Of a DNA stretch of 32,061 nucleotides, positions 10,077 through 18,468 are shown piece after piece (position 1 is the stretch's first letter; each line of letters starts with the position of its first letter). Below the pieces are notes generated by a model. That model did not search any database. It was not told the DNA's origin and was given only the letters and a program-made list of their open reading frames with translations. The DNA comes from Syntrophobacteraceae bacterium (GTDB lineage: Bacteria > Desulfobacterota > Syntrophobacteria > Syntrophobacterales > Syntrophobacteraceae). Position numbers and translations under genes: made by a program. The stretch lies in contig JARLHO010000099.1 in NCBI GenBank assembly GCA_031292215.1, positions 1 through 32,061 on the forward strand, written 5' to 3'.

Positions 10077-12845
10077 TTATCCCTCCTTTTTTGTAACACT
10101 GACGCCGAGAGTCGGATTATACGAGATCTCGACGATTCCGCCATTCCTGTCAGTGGCGCTACCTCGCCAGATCCCGTCGGCTTGAGGAGAAAGCGCAACG
10201 AGGATGCTCCACTTTCCTTTATCCGGCAGATGGATTTTAAGTCGTTCCAATTCACCCCGAAGTACAGGATCGGCATGATCGGTTTCAGCATGAACAATGG
10301 CGCTGCGCAAGCTTAACTGGCTCATATCCCACGGGAACAATCCGCCCTTTGAATACCACGGAGTCAATTTACCTCCGTCCCAGCGAGCAAGGCGAACCGT
10401 GCTCTCAATTTCGCCAAGGCGCGTGGGAGTGCACATATCCTCCAACCACTGGTTTGGCGTGGCTTCGTATCCTTGTTCGAGTTTCAGCATATTTATGTTG
10501 GCGAGGGATCGTTCTGCCTGCTGCTTTGCTTCGGCATCGAGGTCCAGTCTTCTGAGCTTTTCGGGAATGCGCCCGTCTGCATCGTCGCAGAAGACGGTCT
10601 CAACCAATTCCCGAGCATCATCGGGCATTCGCAATACACGCGCTTCGCACAAGAGCCGCGATGTGAGCCACAAACAGCCGTGGCTTGGATAAACGAAAGC
10701 GGCTTTGGGAAATGCCGACTTGAACCAATCTGCCTGGACGTTGTCTTCCGGTAATGGACCATGAATTATGAAAACTGGTGCTTCGCGTCGGTCGGCGCCG
10801 GCGTAAACCGGCAACAGGTTTCCCCGCTCGTCGCGTAAATGACGGTGAAGCCTGCCGGCCCGCTGAATCAGTAAGTCCATCGGCGCCAAATCAGAGATCA
10901 ACAGATCGAAATCCAGGTCAAGTGACTGTTCTACGACTTGGGTTGCTATCAGGACTTTCCCGCGTCGTTGATTTTCTCCGCTTTGCTTGCCAAAAGAGGT
11001 ACAGACTGCGGTTTCGATGTCAAGCCGGTCACCCATTGCAAAGCGGGCATGAAAGAGCATGACACGTTCCGCTCCAATTATTGCTCGAATGTTTTCAAAG
11101 CCTGTCATTGCATCGTGCACGGTATTCCGTATCCAGCAAACGCACTTTCCCTGCTTCGCAGCCGAAATAATCAACCGCTCGACTTCCTCCCGCTCGGGGA
11201 CATTCCGTACGGCTACGCTTATCCTGCGTTTCGTGGTAGCTGCAACCGGTGTTTCAACACAACCCTCATCCCTGGAAAAATGTGTCGCCAGTGGATATGC
11301 ACGCGAAACGACCGGCGCAAAAGTCTCCATTCCAAGACCACGGGCAAAACTTTTCACCAGATCCTGACGCACCTGCACAGGTAAGGTGGCGGAAAGCAGG
11401 ATTGCGCTTCCTCCCAAAGCGGCATGAAAAGAGAGCAGCGTCTGGAGAAGCTTGTTCATATAGGCGTCGTAGGCATGTACCTCATCGACAATAAGGATAT
11501 GCCCGACTAGCCCGAAGAGACGAAGCGACTGAAAGCGTGACGGCAGTATAGCCAAGAGCGCCTGGTCCAGGGTGCCGACACCAACATCTGCCAGGAGCGC
11601 TTTCTTTCGGTTATCCGCCAGCCATGAGGAACACTGGGCAACAGCCGTGTCTTCATCGGTACCGTATGAGAGTTGGCCGTCCTGGTCCTGAGAGATCGAG
11701 CGCAGAAAGGATTCCGAGAGATGCCTTGCTCCGTGCGCCAAAACGATGGAGGGTGAAGAATCGTCCGTGAAAAGCGTCTTGTATGTTGCGGCTACCCGTT
11801 CATACATTGCATTTGAAGTCGCCATCGTCGGCAAGGCGATGAAAAGACCGTTTCCCTGTCTCTTTAACATGAGGCTTTGCGCGAGAAGAAGTGCTGCCTC
11901 TGTCTTGCCCGAACCCGTGACATCTTCGAGGATGAAAAGTTGGGGCGAAAGCGCTACTGGACATTCGATGACATGTCGCTGTAAGGGTGTCGGCTCTTTG
12001 ATGAAAGGGAACATATCCGAAAATGGACTGGCGCTTGGTCGCGGGCTGGCAGGGCCGATTCCCGCTTCCCGGACGGCTCGGTCCGCCCGAGGAACCGCCA
12101 AGCTCTGCCAGTATTCGGTAAGAGGCATCGGAGTTTCAGAAAAGGGGAACCAACCGCTGTTTGACCCTATCCAGTCGCATAGCACCGCAAATCCAGATAT
12201 GAGCCATGAAGTTTTCCGGATTGAATCGTAAATTTGAATGGGTGAAGATAGTTCACCGACAGGACCCAAGTTATCGGTCAAAAATTCACCAAAATCATGA
12301 AGGAATTCTATTGCGGCAGTTGACGCATCGCGACCGAAGTAGGCCGAGAACCTGAGCCCCAAGCCATTTGGCCCTGTCAACCGAGGCGGTGAACCGTGAT
12401 GGCCCGTGCACGCCTTGGCAATCACCTCGAAGATTTCCTGCCAATAATCTGAATAATGATCAAAATCTAGAAAACTTGCGGATGTGTTTTCTTTAAATGC
12501 ATCCCACAGTACCTTAGACCATAAGAGGTTTCCAAGGCTGTCATGGCGCACGGAATAAGGCTTGTTGAAACATCTGCCCTGAAGCCTTTCGAGCAGATCC
12601 GGTCTCAGGTTTTGGAAGGTCTCGGAGAATTTGCCGATATCGTGAAGCGCAAGAAATAGAATTAGGAGATGGCGGCAGGTCGTCGCGCCTAATCCTGTGG
12701 ATTCCGTGAATCTATGCAATATCTCAGGGCGCCCTGTCAGCAACGTATTGCCCACCGCCGCTATATCCAGGCAATGATAAGGGAGCATGTGGAAGCTTAG
12801 CCCGTTCTTCTCCGCTTTTCCCCAGTACCGAAAGTAGCTTACCAT
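10077..12845 (-). CDS. cas3: CRISPR-associated helicase-nuclease Cas3, type I-E
   Basis: Cas3 is recruited by Cascade and unwinds and degrades target DNA. The 922-residue protein has an N-terminal HD nuclease domain (H24, H68-D69, H149-H150, D224 in CDWIGSN) followed by a superfamily 2 helicase: Walker A TGSGKT at 310-315, DEVH at 454-457, SAT at 485-487 and motif VI QRAGRLHR at 661-668. The order HD then helicase, and the length, fit type I-E. The ATG at 12845 is chosen because GGAGG lies 5 nt upstream; a GTG two codons earlier overlaps that site. It is the first gene of the cas operon, so the promoter should lie in 12846-13147. All catalytic motifs appear intact. Confidence 0.97.
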   Translation of the reverse strand: MVSYFRYWGKAEKNGLSFHMLPYHCLDIAAVGNTLLTGRPEILHRFTESTGLGATTCRHLLILFLALHDIGKFSETFQNLRPDLLERLQGRCFNKPYSVRHDSLGNLLWSKVLWDAFKENTSASFLDFDHYSDYWQEIFEVIAKACTGHHGSPPRLTGPNGLGLRFSAYFGRDASTAAIEFLHDFGEFLTDNLGPVGELSSPIQIYDSIRKTSWLISGFAVLCDWIGSNSGWFPFSETPMPLTEYWQSLAVPRADRAVREAGIGPASPRPSASPFSDMFPFIKEPTPLQRHVIECPVALSPQLFILEDVTGSGKTEAALLLAQSLMLKRQGNGLFIALPTMATSNAMYERVAATYKTLFTDDSSPSIVLAHGARHLSESFLRSISQDQDGQLSYGTDEDTAVAQCSSWLADNRKKALLADVGVGTLDQALLAILPSRFQSLRLFGLVGHILIVDEVHAYDAYMNKLLQTLLSFHAALGGSAILLSATLPVQVRQDLVKSFARGLGMETFAPVVSRAYPLATHFSRDEGCVETPVAATTKRRISVAVRNVPEREEVERLIISAAKQGKCVCWIRNTVHDAMTGFENIRAIIGAERVMLFHARFAMGDRLDIETAVCTSFGKQSGENQRRGKVLIATQVVEQSLDLDFDLLISDLAPMDLLIQRAGRLHRHLRDERGNLLPVYAGADRREAPVFIIHGPLPEDNVQADWFKSAFPKAAFVYPSHGCLWLTSRLLCEARVLRMPDDARELVETVFCDDADGRIPEKLRRLDLDAEAKQQAERSLANINMLKLEQGYEATPNQWLEDMCTPTRLGEIESTVRLARWDGGKLTPWYSKGGLFPWDMSQLSLRSAIVHAETDHADPVLRGELERLKIHLPDKGKWSILVALSPQADGIWRGSATDRNGGIVEISYNPTLGVSVTKKEG

Positions 12846-13147
12846 TTCCACCTCCAGCTCAATCCATCAGATGTTACTCCATTAAAACGACAAAAGATTC
12901 TACATCATTACCGTTCGATTAAATATCAATAATAGGTCTGAAAGGCGCGCTTTTCATCGGCCATGAAATGGACTGGATACGGTAAATGACACTGCAAGGA
13001 CCCGTTCTCGCAGCAATGAGAATGGTGGATGCGCAAATGTAAGAATGTTTCAACATATTCGTAACAATCGCATGAGACAATCGCACGCGTAGCCGGCCCG
13101 CCGGCAAGTGCATTCCAACGCCATCAGATACAGGAAACCAGGATGAG
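12846..13147. promoter_or_regulatory. Divergent intergenic region between cas3 and the glycosyltransferase
   Basis: This 302-bp non-coding stretch separates two divergently transcribed units, so it should contain the cas-operon promoter (minus strand) and the promoter of the 13148 gene (plus strand). The 12880-12935 segment is AT-rich. On the minus strand TTGATA (12924-12929) and TAGAAT (12897-12902) are present but 21 nt apart, too far for a standard sigma-70 promoter. Near 13043-13060 there is an imperfect inverted repeat, GAATGTT..AACATATTC, and near 13093 a GC palindrome GCCGGC-CC-GCCGGC. I cannot assign either to a known regulator. Confidence 0.45.
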
Positions 13148-14161
13148 ATGAAAATAGCTATTCCCACCGACGCATGGCATCCGCAAGTAAGCGGCGTAGT
13201 AACAAAATTTGAGCGCATTGCCCGGGAACTGGGGACTATGGGCCATGAAGTTTGCCTGATCACCCCCGATATGTTCAAAACGGTTCCTTGTCCCACGTAC
13301 CCGCAAATCAGGCTTGCGCTCCGCCCCGGCAAAAGGATAGCCGATCTTTTCGACTCCTTTGCTCCCGACTACATTCACCTGGCGACCGAAGGCCCCATCG
13401 GATTGGCCGCCCGTTCGTATTGTGTAAAGGCGACCTATCCTTTTACCACTTCCTATACGACCAGGTTTCCCGAGTACATACGGTTGCGGTTCCCCATACC
13501 CCGGGGCGTGACCTATGCCGTGTTGCGTTGGTTTCATAACGCCTCCTCGGCAGTAATGGTAACCACCTCCGCCATGATCGAAGAACTCCGGAATTGGGGA
13601 TTTAAAAACCTTGTTCAATGGAATCTCGGAGTGGACTCGGCCCTTTTTTCACCCGCCGCCAGGGAACAATTGACCGACAAAAGACCCATTTTGATGTATG
13701 TGGGAAGAGTGGCCGTAGAGAAAAATATCGAGGATTTCCTAAATCTTAAAATCGATGGAACCAAGTACGTGGTCGGTGACGGACCGGACTTTTCAAGGCT
13801 TAAGGCAAAATATCCGCAGGCCAGGTTTCCGGGTTATAAAAGCGGGGAGGAACTGGCAAGATATTTTGCGTCCGCCGATGTCTTCGTCTTCCCGAGCAAA
13901 ACGGATACCTTCGGGCTGGTAATGCTTGAAGCCTTGGCCAGCGGAGTCCCGGTTGCCGCCTATCCCGTAAGGGGTCCGCTGGACGTTTTGATTCAGGGCC
14001 AGACGGGCTATATGGATGAGGATCTGGGAAAGGCCGTGATCGACGCTATGGCAATAGATCGCGCCAAGTGCCGGGAATATGCGCTCTCCTACACCTGGAC
14101 CGGGAGCACAAAGCAATTTTTCGAAAACCTTGCCCTCATCCGGCGAAAGGGAAAACCATGA
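13148..14161 (+). CDS. GT4-family glycosyltransferase (alpha-mannosyltransferase-like)
   Basis: Predicted cytoplasmic or membrane-associated glycosyltransferase using a nucleotide-sugar donor. The 337-residue protein has two Rossmann-like halves (GT-B fold): an N-terminal acceptor half with IPTDAWHPQVSGVV and a C-terminal donor half with YVGRVAVEKN at about 184-193 and SKTDTFGLVMLEALASG at 250-266, where the usual first Glu of the EX7E motif is Asp253. This pattern fits GDP-mannose-dependent lipid mannosyltransferases of the GT4 family; the exact acceptor is unknown. The ATG at 13148 has AGGA upstream. It overlaps the next gene, a lipid kinase, by 4 bp (ATGA), suggesting joint work on a glycolipid or diacylglycerol pathway. 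Confidence 0.85.
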   Translation: MKIAIPTDAWHPQVSGVVTKFERIARELGTMGHEVCLITPDMFKTVPCPTYPQIRLALRPGKRIADLFDSFAPDYIHLATEGPIGLAARSYCVKATYPFTTSYTTRFPEYIRLRFPIPRGVTYAVLRWFHNASSAVMVTTSAMIEELRNWGFKNLVQWNLGVDSALFSPAAREQLTDKRPILMYVGRVAVEKNIEDFLNLKIDGTKYVVGDGPDFSRLKAKYPQARFPGYKSGEELARYFASADVFVFPSKTDTFGLVMLEALASGVPVAAYPVRGPLDVLIQGQTGYMDEDLGKAVIDAMAIDRAKCREYALSYTWTGSTKQFFENLALIRRKGKP

Positions 14162-15120
14162 GAATTGCGGCAATCGTAAACCCTGTGGCCGGGCGCCGAA
14201 AGGCCGGGAGGAAGTGGCCCCTTCTTCTCCAGTCGGTCGGTAGTCTTGCGGGCGAGGTCGATACATTCTGGAGCCGATATCCGGGCCATTGCGTCTCCCT
14301 TGCCGCATCGGCTCGCCGGGCCGGCTACGACAGGGTGATCGCCGTGGGCGGAGACGGCACGCTAAACGAAGTCCTAAACGGACTGTGGTGGGAAGAAAAG
14401 GGGCGTATGCCTTCCCTTGGCATGGTGCCCTTCGGAACGGCGTGCGAGTATGTTCGAAATTTTGAGATCGGCCGTGGAATGTCTGGCCGGTTCCAGACGG
14501 CCGTGGGGGAGTCGGCTGCCAGGGTGAGTCTTGGCCTGTGCCGCTATCGCGTTGGAGATCGCCTCGAGCAAAGAGTCTTTGCGATGGTTCTCGGATTAGG
14601 TTTTGACGCGGAAGTGGTTCACAATTTCAATAGACTGGGGTTTACTCGTTCCTGCTGGCTTTCTTACGCAATCGGCGCTCTGGTTGCAATGAGAAACATG
14701 CGGCCGTTTTCTCTTGAAGGCGCCGTTGACGGTTTTCGTTTTCAGGTCGATACCCTCTTTTTCGGAGCGCTCCTCGGGCAAAGCATCGCAGAAGGAATGA
14801 AGATCGCCCCGCGTGCGTCCCCGTCAAGCGATCGACTGGAGTTTGTACGCGTCTCGCCGGTCTCGCCGGCGGGATTACTCTTAGAGATTCTGCGAGCCTA
14901 CCTGGTGGGGATAAATAATAATACCCGAACTACGACCAGGTTGCCGGGAAGGAGAGCAGAAATCGGTTCCCGTCGGCCGGTCAGGTTCGAAGCCGACGGA
15001 GAACTTCTTGGAATGACCTCCGCCGTTGCTATCGAGTTGATACCCGAGGCCTTTAGTTTTGCCGCCCGCAAAGTGAAGAGCCGTTCACCAAATAGTAACG
15101 AAAAAGTCATGGTATTGTAA
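14158..15120 (+). CDS. Diacylglycerol/lipid kinase family protein
   Basis: Member of the DAGK-catalytic (LCB5/YegS-like) family that phosphorylates diacylglycerol or related lipids with ATP. In 320 residues it shows NPVAGRR at 8-14, the nucleotide-binding GGDGTLNEVLNG at 64-75 and PFGTACEYVRNF near 91-102, a variant of the usual GTGNDFAR-like segment. A C-terminal beta-rich part ends with FEADGELLG. The ATG at 14158 is chosen because it forms an ATGA overlap with the preceding glycosyltransferase; the open frame upstream is inside that gene. Substrate specificity cannot be told from sequence alone. Confidence 0.87.
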   Translation: MRIAAIVNPVAGRRKAGRKWPLLLQSVGSLAGEVDTFWSRYPGHCVSLAASARRAGYDRVIAVGGDGTLNEVLNGLWWEEKGRMPSLGMVPFGTACEYVRNFEIGRGMSGRFQTAVGESAARVSLGLCRYRVGDRLEQRVFAMVLGLGFDAEVVHNFNRLGFTRSCWLSYAIGALVAMRNMRPFSLEGAVDGFRFQVDTLFFGALLGQSIAEGMKIAPRASPSSDRLEFVRVSPVSPAGLLLEILRAYLVGINNNTRTTTRLPGRRAEIGSRRPVRFEADGELLGMTSAVAIELIPEAFSFAARKVKSRSPNSNEKVMVL

Positions 15121-15203
15121 CAAAAACTTAACTTCGATTGGCTATCATAAAGGTAACCTTACTAGCGACATTGTTTTTTTCCAGGCTGCGAGGGGAGGCT
15201 ATC

Positions 15204-15431
15204 GTGGAAAAAACTGATTGTTCTTTCAAACAGTTCGATGGGCGCGTGTTCGCCTTGGATAAACACCGGCTAAAGGTTTTTCGAGTATTTCCAACCCAGG
15301 TCTATGAAGTACGGGACGTGATTTTGCGAACGACTGTGCGCCTGCGCGGGAGCGAAATATCCGAGGAGGCGGCTTACAGGATTTCCCGGTTCGATGGCGA
15401 TCTCGAATCGGCGCTAAAAACTGCGGGATAA
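15204..15431 (+). CDS. Small protein of unknown function (75 aa)
   Basis: I do not recognise this 75-residue protein. It is moderately charged, with no signal peptide or membrane segment if the GTG at 15204 is used; that start has a good AGGGGAGG site about 6-7 nt upstream. A longer reading from a TTG at 15138 would add a hydrophobic-looking stretch but lacks a ribosome site. It follows the lipid kinase by 83 nt and its last 18 bp overlap, convergently, the end of the minus-strand cassette. Codon use looks ordinary, but no function can be offered. Confidence 0.55.
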   Translation: MEKTDCSFKQFDGRVFALDKHRLKVFRVFPTQVYEVRDVILRTTVRLRGSEISEEAAYRISRFDGDLESALKTAG

Positions 15432-15566
15432 AAGTTCGGGTTCGGCGATGGGAGAGAACCTTCTTCGGTCAGGAACCGACGCAACATCTCCAATGACCTG
15501 ACAGAGCTGCCCGTGGTCGGGGCTGAAGCACCATGTATTGTCGCTCTCGAATTTAGATAGAGTCAT
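15414..15566 (-). CDS. Possible 50-aa protein coupled to the RNA ligase gene
   Basis: The open frame starts with an ATG that overlaps the RNA ligase stop as ATGA (15563-15566), the same kind of junction used between the upstream genes of this cassette. The 50-residue product starts MTLSKFESDNTWCFSPDHG and has two cysteines and no recognisable domain. It could be a real small cassette component, a remnant of a longer gene, or chance. The last 18 bp overlap the end of the plus-strand gene at 15204-15431. Only the overlap geometry supports it. Confidence 0.35.
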   Translation of the reverse strand: MTLSKFESDNTWCFSPDHGQLCQVIGDVASVPDRRRFSPIAEPELLSRSF

Positions 15567-16252
15567 GGGATGGTTTCCATCTTCAACCGATTGGCCTTGA
15601 TGGCGGAATGTGTCCAATGCCTTTCAACCGCTTGGATAAAGGCAGGACGGACCAACTTGGCTCTTTTAACCAGCCAGTCGCCTTGGTCGAACCGAAGATA
15701 AAGTCCCTCTGCCAGTTTGTCGCTGAGTTGAGACTGGGCCAGGAGTTTATTTAATCTCGAAAGCGTGAAGCGACCACTATGTAATCTTGGCGCTTGAGAG
15801 ATACCAAGGACCCGAAAAATCTCGTCTCGGCGAGTGCAGGAGAAAAAACGAGCGACGTTTTTATCATAGACATCGAAACCCAGAAACCAGTCCGGCAACC
15901 GGTCATAGACGACCGAGTGCTCTGCGTAGCACCATTCTCCGAAAAGAATGTAACGGTCGGTCAATTGTTGGAAAAGCTCATCAGTTCTTCGAGCCAGCCA
16001 GTCGGCAAGCTTTTTCCATTGCCCCGTACTCGGAAGATGAAGGTATGCCCCTCTATTTTGGGCGCGGATATTCCCATTGGCGTCAAAGGAAAGCCCTAGA
16101 TTCGCTCCGTCCACCTTTTCTTCAACGACAAGCTCATGTCGCAAGAATTCATTTCGGTCAAATTCCGACAGGACCTTATCCCCCCTGACTTGAACGTTAC
16201 CGAGGAGCGCTAGATGTGGGGTGGAGGGAAACTTGAAAAAAGCGTCTTTCAC
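15563..16252 (-). CDS. ATP-dependent RNA ligase (Rnl2-like nucleotidyltransferase)
   Basis: RNA ligases join RNA ends through a lysine-AMP intermediate. The 229-residue protein shows the nucleotidyltransferase motifs in order: motif I EKVDGAN with K46 as likely nucleophile, QNRGAY at 65-70, motif III LFGEWCY at 103-109, motif IIIa DWFLGFDVYD at 121-130, motif IV EGLYLR at 182-187 and motif V WLVKRAKLVR at 193-202. No separate C-terminal domain is obvious, so it is a minimal catalytic core. The start is a GTG at 16252 that overlaps the PIN gene stop by 4 bp (GTGA). Being last or next to last in a cassette with a putative ribonuclease suggests it reseals RNA; that role is inference. Motif set also occurs in some DNA ligases, but the spacing is RNA-ligase-like. 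Confidence 0.82.
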   Translation of the reverse strand: MKDAFFKFPSTPHLALLGNVQVRGDKVLSEFDRNEFLRHELVVEEKVDGANLGLSFDANGNIRAQNRGAYLHLPSTGQWKKLADWLARRTDELFQQLTDRYILFGEWCYAEHSVVYDRLPDWFLGFDVYDKNVARFFSCTRRDEIFRVLGISQAPRLHSGRFTLSRLNKLLAQSQLSDKLAEGLYLRFDQGDWLVKRAKLVRPAFIQAVERHWTHSAIKANRLKMETIP

Positions 16253-16779
16253 GCGCCCATCTTCTCCTCATACTTTGTCCGGGCATAGTCAGGACACAGG
16301 AAATGCACGGTAATCCCGACCTCCGCCAAGGCGCCACTCCATCCCCACCACTTGCTGTCTGTCGCCTGTAAGACCGGCGGTTTAGCCCGATGGGCGTTGG
16401 AGACGGCGATGAACTTCCGATCAGAGTCATCGAACCGGGACAAGCCACCATGCTCAGGGAATTCGTTGTATGACTCACCATTTTTTGTAATCGTAACGCG
16501 ATCCTGATCGGGAAAATTCCAGCGATTGTCATGAACCCACTTCATGAATTGATCTCCCATGCCGGGCTGACCGCTCATACAGAGTTGGTTACGATATTCA
16601 GTGAATATTTCATCCCCGGTATCCAATACCAAGCCGCCTTTTTTGATGATGGATGCTACAGCTTCAACACAAGCGTTGACACACTCGGTCAACTCCTCAG
16701 GTATTGTTGGAGCAAGGGCAAGATTTGCAGTTTTCGGCACATTGGTGTCGACAAGGTACTTTTTAGGCAGGCCGTTCAT
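16249..16779 (-). CDS. PIN-domain-like nuclease
   Basis: The 176-residue protein resembles PIN (VapC-fold) metal-dependent ribonucleases. It starts with the hydrophobic strand and first acid pair KKYLVDTNVP (D11, N13), has acids E57/E61 in DTGDEIFTEY, a cluster FDDSDRKFIAVS (D117, D118, D120) and a final TDSKW (D141), matching the spacing of the PIN active-site acids. It is longer than typical VapC toxins (about 130). It overlaps the ATPase stop by ATGA and the RNA ligase start by GTGA, so it is sandwiched between them and probably co-translated. RNA as the substrate is the family expectation; a DNA target is not excluded. Confidence 0.72.
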   Translation of the reverse strand: MNGLPKKYLVDTNVPKTANLALAPTIPEELTECVNACVEAVASIIKKGGLVLDTGDEIFTEYRNQLCMSGQPGMGDQFMKWVHDNRWNFPDQDRVTITKNGESYNEFPEHGGLSRFDDSDRKFIAVSNAHRAKPPVLQATDSKWWGWSGALAEVGITVHFLCPDYARTKYEEKMGA

Positions 16780-18182
16780 TCAGAAGCCTCCGCTGGGCTG
16801 CTGTTTTGGCGCATGCGCTTCTTCATAGCCGCTCTTGATTGTTCCGTGATGTCTCCCATCTCATCGCCGAAGAAGTTTTCCGGCCAATTGCGGATGTTTC
16901 CAAAGAGGTCAATTTGCAACGGTTCCAGAGTGGCAGGAGCCTTGGCTATGTTGGCGAAGAAAGCGGACACATTTTCTTTTGGCACGATATCTTCGGCAAT
17001 TCGCCGTTGTAGTCGCCGCAAAAAATGCTCGGAGTGGGTTTCTATGATCACCTGGATGTTCCTGTCAGCGCCGTTTTCTCTGGAGTTGACGACATCTATC
17101 ATCACATCGGCCAACGCCGATTGGGCATTCGGGTGCAGGTGAATCTCGGGCTGCTCCATTAGAATAATCGACCCTTGGGGTGCGTAGAAACACTGCACCA
17201 AAACTGGAAGTACCTGGGAAATACCAAAACCGACATCCGGGAGATCCACCCAGTCCTGCGATCCTCTGGTTCGGACCTTGACTTCATATTCCTGCCGTTG
17301 TTCGGAGATAGGATTGACCTTGAACTCTTCGATCAACCCCATTTCCTTAAGTTTCAGCGCAATAATCTCTTCGAAGGGCTTAGCTGCGCGCCTGTAGGCA
17401 AGACTAATTTTTCGGCTTCGAGCTGCCAGTATGGCAGCCACGGTATTTTCACCGGCATAGCCGACACTTTCAGGCTCGATACCTGTCCATGAGTATAACC
17501 GTTCGGTCTTGATGCGAAGTGGGCCAAGGTAATTAAGCAACCCGAAAAGTTTTTCATGACGCAGATTAAGCGCCTGAACGAAATCTGCGTTCTGATAGTA
17601 GGCAACCACCTCATCGGGAAAGCCGTAAAAACGAACAGGCGCACCGGGAGACCAAGCCCGGCCAGGTTTTCTTCTTAGTGAGTATTTCTCGGCTTCAACT
17701 TTGTATTCGGCTTTAGTTCCGGACTTCCGTTCCATTCCAATGGAGGCTCTTGGTTTGTCCTTGTAGACCAGTTGGTACTTCAGGTGATCCAGAACCAAGG
17801 AACGTTGCTCTTTTTCTCCCAAGCCAACGCCGGCTTCAAAAGACAGGGTGTCGCCAGAAAAAATCTTACCGGAAACCGGGTCTTTAAACCTTAACGTATC
17901 TCGAAAATCCCATTGGTATTCGAAGGAGATCTTATTAGAAGGGTTATGGTGAAAAACCATTTCCTGATAAGAGCCGAGTTGGACCGCCGAGTTTTTTCCA
18001 CCTGGATAGAAGACCGCTTTTCGGTCCGGGGATTCAACGGTCTGCTTCAACATCATCAAAAATTGTCCGATGCTGGATTTACCTGAACTGTTCGCACCAA
18101 AGAACAAGGTAATGGGGGCCATGCGGATGTTCCCGGTGTCTTCCCATATTTTAAAATTCTTTATCCGCAATTGTTGTAGCAT
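16776..18182 (-). CDS. AAA/ABC-type ATPase (DUF3696-like, OLD/SMC-related)
   Basis: The 468-residue protein has an ABC-type split ATPase layout: N-terminal IKNFKIWEDT and Walker A GANSSGKS at 29-36, a long insert of about 270 residues, signature-like DVGFGISQVLP at 316-326, Walker B ILMEQPEIHLHP at about 340-351 and an H-loop ETHSEHFLRR at 381-390. The C-terminal tail (NFFGDEMGDI) is like that of DUF3696 ATPases. There is no TOPRIM domain, so it is not a full OLD nuclease; the nuclease partner is probably the next gene. The ATG at 18182 has GGAGG upstream, lies 1 nt after the preceding stop, and the gene ends in an ATGA overlap. Such ATPases commonly act as sensors in defence systems; the specific role here is inference. 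Confidence 0.85.
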   Translation of the reverse strand: MLQQLRIKNFKIWEDTGNIRMAPITLFFGANSSGKSSIGQFLMMLKQTVESPDRKAVFYPGGKNSAVQLGSYQEMVFHHNPSNKISFEYQWDFRDTLRFKDPVSGKIFSGDTLSFEAGVGLGEKEQRSLVLDHLKYQLVYKDKPRASIGMERKSGTKAEYKVEAEKYSLRRKPGRAWSPGAPVRFYGFPDEVVAYYQNADFVQALNLRHEKLFGLLNYLGPLRIKTERLYSWTGIEPESVGYAGENTVAAILAARSRKISLAYRRAAKPFEEIIALKLKEMGLIEEFKVNPISEQRQEYEVKVRTRGSQDWVDLPDVGFGISQVLPVLVQCFYAPQGSIILMEQPEIHLHPNAQSALADVMIDVVNSRENGADRNIQVIIETHSEHFLRRLQRRIAEDIVPKENVSAFFANIAKAPATLEPLQIDLFGNIRNWPENFFGDEMGDITEQSRAAMKKRMRQNSSPAEASE

Positions 18183-18183
18183 C

Positions 18184-18468
18184 TCATTCGCCTCCCATTC
18201 GTGTTACAGCCTTATCGTACCACATGAGCAGCTTCGGGTCTTCCTGGATGATTGCTTGCGGGATTTTGCCAGCGACCTTAATACTGGTAGAGTAGTCGCG
18301 CTCTTGCCAACCTTTCTTTGACAGATCTGCGATAGTCAAGACGTCGCCCGTTTTTACGTCCATCAAATTATCTCTCAGGTATGGAGTCAAGGTTGCCCAG
18401 GATAGCCCCGCATCGATCTGTAATTTACAGTTACTATCAATTACTGGCAAGCGTTTTACAGATCCCAT
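18184..18468 (-). CDS. Unknown 94-aa protein, first gene of the ATPase-PIN-ligase cassette
   Basis: I do not recognise this protein. It has 94 residues, no membrane segment, and a central stretch YLRDNLMDVKTGDVLTIADL followed by a basic KKGWQERDYS. The ATG at 18468 lacks a clear ribosome site upstream, so a different start is possible. Its stop is one base from the ATPase start, which argues that it belongs to the same operon. Small leading genes in such cassettes can be regulators, antitoxins or adaptor proteins, but nothing in the sequence decides this. Confidence 0.6.
   Translation of the reverse strand: MGSVKRLPVIDSNCKLQIDAGLSWATLTPYLRDNLMDVKTGDVLTIADLSKKGWQERDYSTSIKVAGKIPQAIIQEDPKLLMWYDKAVTRMGGE

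Noticed and set aside
10075-10297. N-terminal extension of Cas8e by 74 residues
   Set aside because: It lies wholly inside cas3 in another frame, and the family start MRFNLIDEKW with a strong ribosome site is at 10075.
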